From NCBI GenBank assembly GCA_900315795.1, contig ONAM01000004.1, positions 49,929 to 113,928 on the forward strand: DNA of 64,000 nt, given 5' to 3'. The DNA comes from Candidatus Avelusimicrobium caledoniensis (lineage in GTDB: Bacteria > Elusimicrobiota > Elusimicrobia > Elusimicrobiales > Elusimicrobiaceae). Positions 58,813-64,000 of the stretch are shown one piece after another. The translations under genes and the position numbers were made by a program. Numbering within the stretch: position 1 is the stretch's first letter; every line of letters begins with the position of its first letter. A model generated the notes under the pieces. The model had not been told where the DNA came from and did no database searches. It worked only from the letters and a program-made list of their open reading frames with translations.

Positions 58813-59707
58813 TGATATTGAGCGAGAAATTATACAAGCTCAAAAAGGCGCTCCTGATACTATTAGAAGAAAGTATTTAAAAGAGCTCGCAAATTATCTA
58901 CAAGCCGATGTTTTATTATATGCCGCTTCCACTGATAAACCCTTGCCGATACAATTAACCCCTTCGTTATCAATTAATGAAGAGGATATCACATCATTTA
59001 TGACTGGAGTAAATGGGTTAAATCCACAAAAAGATGAATCTCGAAAATTATTTCTAATAATTCACAGTCATGGGGGGTCTTTAGAGGCTACCGAACAAAT
59101 AGTCTCTTACTTGAGAGCCAAATATAAAACTATTATAGCTATTGTCCCTAGAACGGCAATGTCAGCTGCCACATTGTTGTGTTGTGCTTGTGATAAAATT
59201 ATTATGGGAAAACAATCCGCTATCGGCCCAATTGATCCTCAAATTAATGGAATACCTGCTCATGCCATTTTGAAAGAATTCAATCGTGCCGAGGAAGATG
59301 TTGCAATACATCCAGAATCTGCACCTATTTGGTTGGAAAGAATAAAAAATTTGCCGTTTGGAATTTTAACTTTATGTGAAGCAACGAATCGTCTGTCAAA
59401 GGAGAAAGCGGAATCGTGGTTGCAAGCATTTATGCTTAGAAATGATAATGATGGAGCCAAAAAAGCTAAAGAAATTTCCGAATGGCTTGGAAGTTTTCAA
59501 AACCATAAAACCCATGGACATCCGATTTCTGCAATTGAAGCTACCAAAGCAGGTCTAAAGATAGAAAATTTAGAAGATGATAATACCTTACAAGAACTGG
59601 TATTGTCGCTCTTTCATGCAACAATGGTTACTTTTGCTCGGACAAATTGCATCAAAATGTTAGAGAATCAAAATGGTAAAGGAAGGTATTTGATGGTTAA
59701 CTTATAA
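58799..59707 (+). CDS. SDH-family Clp-fold serine proteinase
   Basis: 302 residues from ATG 58799 with AAGGGGGAA 8 bases ahead; a start at 58769 would lie inside the small gene. ClpP/SppA-like crotonase fold: LFLIIHSHGGSLEATEQIVSYLRAKYKTIIAIVPRTAMSAATLLCCACDKIIMGKQSAIGPIDPQI. The likely nucleophile is Ser122 in TAMSAAT. This matches the serine dehydrogenase proteinase (SDH_sah) family. No signal peptide or TM, so it is cytoplasmic. It is AT-rich, next to a small ORF and inside the accessory block. Confidence 0.82.
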   Translation: MPNYNDIEREIIQAQKGAPDTIRRKYLKELANYLQADVLLYAASTDKPLPIQLTPSLSINEEDITSFMTGVNGLNPQKDESRKLFLIIHSHGGSLEATEQIVSYLRAKYKTIIAIVPRTAMSAATLLCCACDKIIMGKQSAIGPIDPQINGIPAHAILKEFNRAEEDVAIHPESAPIWLERIKNLPFGILTLCEATNRLSKEKAESWLQAFMLRNDNDGAKKAKEISEWLGSFQNHKTHGHPISAIEATKAGLKIENLEDDNTLQELVLSLFHATMVTFARTNCIKMLENQNGKGRYLMVNL

Positions 59708-59733
59708 ATAAAATATTTATTTACAACCAAACT

Positions 59734-59760
59734 ACCACGGGCATTCTCGCGTGGTTTTTA
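59734..59760 (+). terminator. Intrinsic terminator after the SDH protease gene
   Basis: ACCACG (59734-59739) pairs with CGTGGT (59750-59755), then TTTTT. A second hairpin CCCTAG/CTAGGG with a T-run (59857-59880) lies further on. Confidence 0.7.
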
Positions 59761-59879
59761 CTTTGCACGTTTTCAAAAACTTTTGATTCTTGTCCACTAT
59801 TAAAATTCTATTTCCCTATCAAATCCCCAAAATCCAGGCGATATGGAAGGAAATGTCCCTAGTAATCTTGCTAGGGTTT

Positions 59880-60206
59880 TTATTTTGTAAGGGTTTTCCT
59901 ATACTTTTCGCCCCAAGTAGCCATGGCATCTAGTACAGGTTTGAGAGATTGTCCTGTCTTACTTAGGGCATATTCCACCCGTGGCGGTACTTCGGCATAT
60001 ACTTTGCGTGTAATTAGGCGGTCTTCTTCTAGCATGCGCAGATTATCCGTAAGCACTTTTTGAGAGCACCCCATACTCTTTTTAAGCATACCAAAACGTT
60101 TTGTACCTGTCAGTAAATCCCGTATAATGAGCACTTTCCATTTGTTTCCAATTACCTGTAATAAAAGCCCCACAGGACAAGGGGACATATTCTTGCGTGT
60201 TATCAT
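59880..60206 (-). CDS. HxlR family transcriptional regulator
   Basis: 108 residues from ATG 60206; a TTG at 60233 would add nine. Winged-helix HxlR: CPVGLLLQVIGNKWKVLIIRDLL, RFGMLKKSMGCSQKVLTDNLRMLEEDRLITRKVY, PPRVEYALSKTGQSL. Cys in CPVG is the usual sensing cysteine of HxlR-type redox or electrophile sensors (YodB/HypR). It is divergent from the cupin gene and faces shared operator repeats at 60246-60295. A TATAAT (60218 to 60213) lies 6 bases before this ATG, suggesting a leaderless transcript. Confidence 0.88.
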   Translation of the reverse strand: MITRKNMSPCPVGLLLQVIGNKWKVLIIRDLLTGTKRFGMLKKSMGCSQKVLTDNLRMLEEDRLITRKVYAEVPPRVEYALSKTGQSLKPVLDAMATWGEKYRKTLTK

Positions 60207-60245
60207 AGTTTTATTATATCTTTTTGTGTCCAATAGTTTCTAATA

Positions 60246-60295
60246 AGTACCTATATTACAAAATAGTGCCTACTTTACAAAAAGAACTATTTTGT
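60246..60295. promoter_or_regulatory. Operator-like repeats between hxlR and cupin genes
   Basis: Two direct repeats, AGTACCTATATTACAAA (60246-60262) and AGTGCCTACTTTACAAA (60265-60281), 19 bases apart, and an inverted pair ACAAAATAGT/ACTATTTTGT (60258-60267 with 60286-60295). Suits two HxlR dimers. Confidence 0.6.
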
Positions 60296-60332
60296 GTTTT
60301 AATAAAAGTATCTTAATTTAGAGGAGCTATTT

Positions 60333-60707
60333 ATGGCGAATTATAAAAAGACGGAAGTAGGGAATTTATCGGAAGTAGCAACAAAATATGAAAATGGAAA
60401 AGCTTTTTTGCACGATGTATTGGGTTTAACAGGTTGTGAAATTTCTGTTAGTTCTATGCCTGCCGGGATAAAACTTCCGTTTAATCACAAACACAAACAA
60501 AATGAAGAAGTATATATTTTCTTAAAAGGAAATGGGGTAATGACCCTAGACACAGAAGCGGTAACGGTTACAGAAGGATCATGTGTGCGTGTATCACCGA
60601 CAGTTGTTCGCACAATGGAAGCTAAAACCGATATGCAGTACATTTGTGTCCAAGCCAAAGAAGGTTCTTTAGTTCAATTTGGAATGGGTGATGCGGAGCT
60701 GTGTTAA
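60333..60707 (+). CDS. Cupin-domain protein
   Basis: 124 residues. Cupin motif 1: NHKHKQNEEVYIFLKGNG (HxH and Glu as metal ligands); motif 2: DTEAVTVTEGSCVRVSPTVVRT. Single-domain cupin, possibly a metal-dependent dioxygenase, isomerase or binding protein. Divergent from hxlR and presumably controlled by it. Terminator directly after. Confidence 0.85.
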   Translation: MANYKKTEVGNLSEVATKYENGKAFLHDVLGLTGCEISVSSMPAGIKLPFNHKHKQNEEVYIFLKGNGVMTLDTEAVTVTEGSCVRVSPTVVRTMEAKTDMQYICVQAKEGSLVQFGMGDAELC

Positions 60708-60725
60708 TTTTCTAATCCAGGATAG

Positions 60726-60760
60726 GCCCTCTGATGATTACACCAATCAGAGGGCTTTTT
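60726..60760 (+). terminator. Intrinsic terminator after the cupin gene
   Basis: A perfect 10-bp stem GCCCTCTGAT/ATCAGAGGGC (60726-60735 with 60746-60755), followed by TTTTT. Confidence 0.92.
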
Positions 60761-60785
60761 AGTGTCCAAACTCTGTCCATTCTCC

Positions 60786-60916
60786 GTATAGCTTATTTGC
60801 TTAATCTTGCTTATTTGTCTTAAAGATATGGCAGAAATATGGCAGAATCATTTTCTGCCATTTTTCTGCCGAGCGTTTGTATAGCTTACGTTGCTTATGT
60901 TGCTTATGTTGCTTAA
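60786..60916. repeat. Dyad array with flanking 9-bp tandem repeats (candidate att or recombinase/initiator site)
   Basis: Centre: GGCAGAA at 60830-60836 and 60841-60847, then inverted TTCTGCC at 60853-60859 and 60864-60870, with the same 11-bp step on both sides. Flanks: GTATAGCTTA begins each of two blocks (60786 and 60879). The right block has four 9-mers, TAGCTTACG, TTGCTTATG twice and TTGCTTAAA (60882, 60891, 60900, 60909). The left block has three similar units with a step of 8-10 bp. It holds the right 15-bp direct repeat. Confidence 0.65.
60861..60875. repeat. 15-bp direct repeat, right copy (candidate att site)
   Basis: TTTTTCTGCCGAGCG, identical to 57070-57084, 3.79 kb away. It overlaps the right half of the GGCAGAA dyad array. 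Confidence 0.65.
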
Positions 60917-61009
60917 ATTATAGTGTCCACAAGTATGTAGGCATAATAAAAGCCATGAACAGCGATCTTAGCAATAGGGGCGGCTTTTTAGTCGCCTATA
61001 CGCAATATG

Positions 61010-61018
61010 TGCTACAAT
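61010..61018 (+). promoter_or_regulatory. Extended -10 promoter of the secreted-protein operon
   Basis: TGCTACAAT, 33 bases before the ATG at 61052, with AAAGGGAGA between. No clear -35. Confidence 0.45.
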
Positions 61019-61051
61019 ACCTTTAAGTAGGAACAAAAGGGAGAATCATAT

Positions 61052-61825
61052 ATGCGTAAAATACTAGGGCTATCCGTTTTATTACTCCTGCCTATTTGTA
61101 TGTGGGCGGCAAATAATCCTGCAGATAAAGTGCAATACTTCCAAGCAGGAGACGAGAGATATTACAAAGAGGACGTTGTAGTCCCCAAAGTAAGCGACCC
61201 CGTAGATGCGGATCCAAGCGATGCGGTGGACGTGGGTGGCGGTACGAAAGGCACAAAAGTAAATAAGCCCAAGACCCAAGCCGTTGTCCCTGCACAAAGA
61301 GTCCCTACCAATGTAACCCCTACTAATAACCCCAAGGAAGTGCAATTACAAGGTGGGGCCAAAGTGGTTACTCCGCACAATTCTTCCCCGAAGGTCGCTA
61401 TGCCTAAAGGTAAGCCGATGCCTATGATTGGGGAAACCCAAGATACCAAAGACGTAAAACCCGCTCCAAAACCCGTAGAGCCAAAAGTTGTCACTCCTAC
61501 GCAACCCAAAGAGCAAAAATTAACCCCACAAGAGGTAAAGAAAGTAGCACCCGTACAAGAGCCCAAAGCTACAACCCCTGCTACTCAAGAGGGAAAATAT
61601 GCTAGACCAAAGAAGGTGCATTTAAAAGATTATGAAGTAGAATTCTTTTGCGATAGAAATGGGAAGTCCGTAAAGTGTACGGAAGCGGAATGGAATAAAG
61701 AGCAAGAAGCCAAGAAAGCCCCAAAGCCTGCTAAAGCTACCAAACCTACTCGAACGGGTAAAGGTAGTACTTCCGTAAAGGTTTCTACTCCCACAGGGCC
61801 GACTTATCCCTGCAGAACCGCTTAA
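61052..61825 (+). CDS. Secreted Pro/Lys/Thr-rich protein, 5' part of a frameshifted gene
   Basis: 257 residues. Signal peptide MRKILGLSVLLLLPICMWAA, then a low-complexity stretch rich in Pro, Lys, Thr and Val (residues 40-180) and a short segment with two Cys (EVEFFCDRNGKSVKCTE). The frame ends at CRTA-stop. If one C is dropped from the CCC at 61808-61810, the frame continues as PAEPLKYGIKTKCVPLPG into the next reading frame. I therefore think this and 61854-62534 are one broken gene of about 494 residues. It could be a true mutation or a sequencing error. Confidence 0.65.
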   Translation: MRKILGLSVLLLLPICMWAANNPADKVQYFQAGDERYYKEDVVVPKVSDPVDADPSDAVDVGGGTKGTKVNKPKTQAVVPAQRVPTNVTPTNNPKEVQLQGGAKVVTPHNSSPKVAMPKGKPMPMIGETQDTKDVKPAPKPVEPKVVTPTQPKEQKLTPQEVKKVAPVQEPKATTPATQEGKYARPKKVHLKDYEVEFFCDRNGKSVKCTEAEWNKEQEAKKAPKPAKATKPTRTGKGSTSVKVSTPTGPTYPCRTA

Positions 61826-61853
61826 ATACGGGATTAAGACCAAATGCGTACCC

Positions 61854-62534
61854 TTGCCTGGGAAGACCACTTGTGAAGAAGAAAAGACGGAAACAAAGCC
61901 CACGAATAAGTTGGCAGGTTATAAACCTAGTGCGGATGTGCAATTACCGGAAGCCACTTTACCTGCCGGAGTTAAACCTACTGCCACCCCTGCCAAACAA
62001 GGAACCGCAAAGTTAGATAAGGTAGATACTCCTAAACGTGCAGATTTCCGTACAGAGATTAAAGTAAAGGATACAGGTGCTAGAAAGAACTTGTTAGAGG
62101 GATATGCTGTCTCTGCTAATAGTGGTGTGGAAATACCCGAGGCTAGTTTACCCACGGAAGCGGAAATGGACGAACAAGATGCCAGAGCAAGAGCGGCCAT
62201 GGAAACGGAACAATTATTAGCCGAGATAGAATACAAAAAAGCCCAAGCTGCTGCCCAACAAGCTAAAGCGCAAGCGCAAGCCGCACAAGCCGCAAAGCAA
62301 CAGCAACAAAATGCCACCAATTTGACTTGTTCTTACATGGGTACATACTTTAGAGGGAACACCTGTAAGTATTGTGTGAACCATAAACCCAGTAACTCTA
62401 TGGAATGTAACCAATGCTGTCAATCTTTCGGTCGTCCGTTAATGCAACCCGCAAGCTATAGTGCTTTCTCATCGGGGGGCAGACCTGCAGGTTGTTTATG
62501 CAGATTTGGTCCGACGTCCGGATATAACTTTTAA
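61854..62534 (+). CDS. Secreted Cys-rich protein, 3' part of the frameshifted gene
   Basis: 226 residues if the TTG at 61854 is used, but no ribosome site supports that start. The frame stays open upstream to at least 61803. Contents: a Pro/Lys-rich part; EMDEQDARARAAMETEQLLAEIEYKKAQ helix; a Gln/Ala-rich coiled coil; then a C-terminal Cys-rich domain (LTCSYMG, NTCKYCVN, MECNQCCQSFG, CLCRFG) with eight Cys, resembling a zinc or disulphide knot. Same operon as the ankyrin gene, 17 bases downstream. Confidence 0.6.
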   Translation: MPGKTTCEEEKTETKPTNKLAGYKPSADVQLPEATLPAGVKPTATPAKQGTAKLDKVDTPKRADFRTEIKVKDTGARKNLLEGYAVSANSGVEIPEASLPTEAEMDEQDARARAAMETEQLLAEIEYKKAQAAAQQAKAQAQAAQAAKQQQQNATNLTCSYMGTYFRGNTCKYCVNHKPSNSMECNQCCQSFGRPLMQPASYSAFSSGGRPAGCLCRFGPTSGYNF

Positions 62535-62551
62535 TTTTACAAGGAGAGGAT

Positions 62552-63994
62552 ATGAAAAAACTTAATCTACTAATTTTAGTTTCCTTATTGTGTGCAGGGT
62601 TCGCACAGGCGCAAGATGCCGACGACCCCGAACTCCAAGCCCTTATTAAAACGTATAAGGCGATGAAGGCCCAGCAAAATGCTACACCTAAAGCCGAGGA
62701 CCCCAAAGTGCGTTATGAAAAAGCCTTAATACAGGCCGCTAGAGCGGGGAATGCCTCGCAAGTACGTGGGCTTTTGGAAGCAGGGATAGACCCTAACATT
62801 ACGGATGAACACGGCAATACTCCCCTAATGATGGCTGCCAATCGTGGAGATTTAGCTTCTGTGGATATGTTACTCTACGCAGGGGCAGATGTGAATGCTA
62901 AAGGCAGAGATGGAGTAACACCTCTTTTAGCTGGTTTATCAGCAGTAGGGAAAAACGGTGGGGCTGTAACTTTCCGTATTTTGAAAGAGAAACCAGATGT
63001 TAATGCCATTTATGGTTCAAGCGCAAATACATATTGTACTGCTCTTTTTATTGCAGTAGAGCAAGATAATTTCAAGGTAGTAGAAGCACTCATTAAACAA
63101 GGTGCAGATGTAAACCGATATGTAGGCCACGCCACTCCGCTACAGAAAGCTCTTCAAAAGAAATTTGACACTGATGGCAAAATTACCGAACTCTTACTTA
63201 AAGCAGGTGCGGACCCTTGGCGTGGGCTTGTGCAAAAGAAAACTTACTATAGTCCTCTAACATTTGCACAAAATAGTGGGAGTAAAGTTAAAATAAAACT
63301 CATAAAAGATGCACAGACCGTTACTAAAGCACAACGGGAAAAAGATAACAAACTCCTCAAAGCCGTCAAAAAAGGAAAAGTAGAACAGGTGCGACAACTA
63401 TTAGCCGAAGGAGCAAACCCTAATGCGTATGCGGAAATCCACGAAGGTTGGGAGTCAGGTTATACTGCTTTAATGTATGCAGATAATTTAGAGATAGCTC
63501 AAATGCTATTAGACGCAGGAGCAGATGTGAATGCGGTAGACCAAGTTGGCTGGACCGCCTTGATGTGGGCGTGGAAACCCAAACAATTAGAGAAAGTGAA
63601 ATGGCTGATTGCACATGGGGCTGATGTAAACCACAACCTTGCTAAGCAAACGCCACTAACTTTGGCTATAAATGCGGATTATTATTGGGAACGTGTCGAA
63701 GCATTGTTAAATGCGGGTGCGGATGTGAACTTGCGAGACGGAAAAGGATACGGGCCGTTATTCTATGCTAAATTAAATGACAATAAAAAGGTGGAAGAAG
63801 AATTGCTCAAACGTCATGCTACCTTAACCAAAAAAGAAAGCGAAGACATCATTGAGGCTATTGCCGAGAAATCACGCCAAGCCCAAGCAGCCGCCAATAG
63901 TGATGGCGAAAGTTTAGGTAAAACATTCTTGAAAGGTCTTGTGGATACAGGGATGTCAACTCTGCAATATGCCATAGACAACGGGAAATTTTAA
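62552..63994 (+). CDS. Secreted ankyrin-repeat protein
   Basis: 480 residues. Signal peptide MKKLNLLILVSLLCAGFAQAQ. About nine ankyrin repeats in two blocks separated by a basic linker: LIQAARAGNASQVRGLLEAGIDPNITDEHGNTPLMMAANRGD; VDMLLYAGADVNAKGRDGVTPLL; VVEALIKQGADVN; then LLKAVKKGKVEQVRQLLAEGANPN, AQMLLDAGADVNAVDQVGWTALMWAW, VKWLIAHGADVN, VEALLNAGADVNLRDGKGYGPLFYA. Likely binds proteins outside the inner membrane. AAGGAGAGG precedes the ATG. Another GGAGAG right after the stop (63995-64000) suggests the operon continues beyond the window. Confidence 0.9.
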   Translation: MKKLNLLILVSLLCAGFAQAQDADDPELQALIKTYKAMKAQQNATPKAEDPKVRYEKALIQAARAGNASQVRGLLEAGIDPNITDEHGNTPLMMAANRGDLASVDMLLYAGADVNAKGRDGVTPLLAGLSAVGKNGGAVTFRILKEKPDVNAIYGSSANTYCTALFIAVEQDNFKVVEALIKQGADVNRYVGHATPLQKALQKKFDTDGKITELLLKAGADPWRGLVQKKTYYSPLTFAQNSGSKVKIKLIKDAQTVTKAQREKDNKLLKAVKKGKVEQVRQLLAEGANPNAYAEIHEGWESGYTALMYADNLEIAQMLLDAGADVNAVDQVGWTALMWAWKPKQLEKVKWLIAHGADVNHNLAKQTPLTLAINADYYWERVEALLNAGADVNLRDGKGYGPLFYAKLNDNKKVEEELLKRHATLTKKESEDIIEAIAEKSRQAQAAANSDGESLGKTFLKGLVDTGMSTLQYAIDNGKF

Positions 63995-64000
63995 GGAGAG

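Noticed and set aside
60862..60877. The TTTTCTGCCGAGCG motif as a plain transcription terminator part
   Set aside because: The T-run precedes rather than follows the inverted arm and its exact repeat at 57070 has no stem there; a recombination-site reading fits better.

Overview
The window reads like a chromosome segment of a gut-associated Elusimicrobiota-type (Elusimicrobium-like) Gram-negative bacterium. This placement is an inference. It rests on prepilin-like proteins with the KxxAFTLxEL start, many small lipoproteins, an outer-membrane efflux and lipid-transport set, and a mid-GC, tightly packed gene arrangement. No rRNA, CRISPR array, transposase or integrase gene was seen.

Layout. 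1-9.9 kb is a compact forward housekeeping operon: the scpA end, scpB, glgA, an FtsX/EnvC-like pair, ctpA, tsaD, a signal-less solute-binding protein and a GAF-GAF-GGDEF enzyme. 9.9-11.9 kb holds a structured leader and a large prepilin with about 50 cysteines. 11.9-12.8 kb is rich in palindromes and carries tRNA-Glu and tRNA-Lys on the minus strand. 12.8-14.7 kb is ridA and malQ. 14.77-15.06 kb is a candidate structured RNA whose terminator overlaps the next promoter. 15.1-23.9 kb is a surface-glycan locus: two DegT-like transaminases, WbqC-like, an ATP-grasp/HAD fusion, glycosyltransferases, and a nucleotidyltransferase/kinase fusion. 24-26.1 kb has a peptide transporter and a pilin. 26.2-33.1 kb is a CDP-3,6-dideoxyhexose cassette (rfbFGH) followed by an epimerase/reductase, a NeuB-like synthase and a TPP enzyme, suggesting a branched or chain-extended deoxysugar.

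33.1-42.9 kb holds a hydrolase lipoprotein, an rRNA methylase, preA, a VanX-type dipeptidase, a HAD lipoprotein, a metal permease with an HMA domain, thioesterases and a MerR-controlled operon. 43.1-46.3 kb is an Mla-type lipid ABC system. 46.3-51.1 kb has a CDF transporter, CstA, an azoreductase-like flavoprotein and three lipoproteins. 51.2-57.1 kb is a TolC-HlyD-ABC-ABC-ABC2-ABC2 exporter of YbhGFSR type whose second ATPase is damaged.

57.07-60.88 kb is the most unusual part. A perfect 15-bp direct repeat brackets about 3.8 kb of AT-rich accessory genes: a Bor-like lipoprotein, a membrane protein, a tiny ORF coupled to a ClpP-fold SDH-type protease, and an HxlR-cupin pair. The right-hand repeat lies inside a dyad array flanked by tandem 9-bp repeats, like an integrase attachment site. 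61-64 kb carries a frameshifted secreted Cys-rich protein and a secreted ankyrin-repeat protein.

Across the window, eleven putative promoters share a TGn extended -10 box. Product names come from reading motifs by eye; no database search was run.
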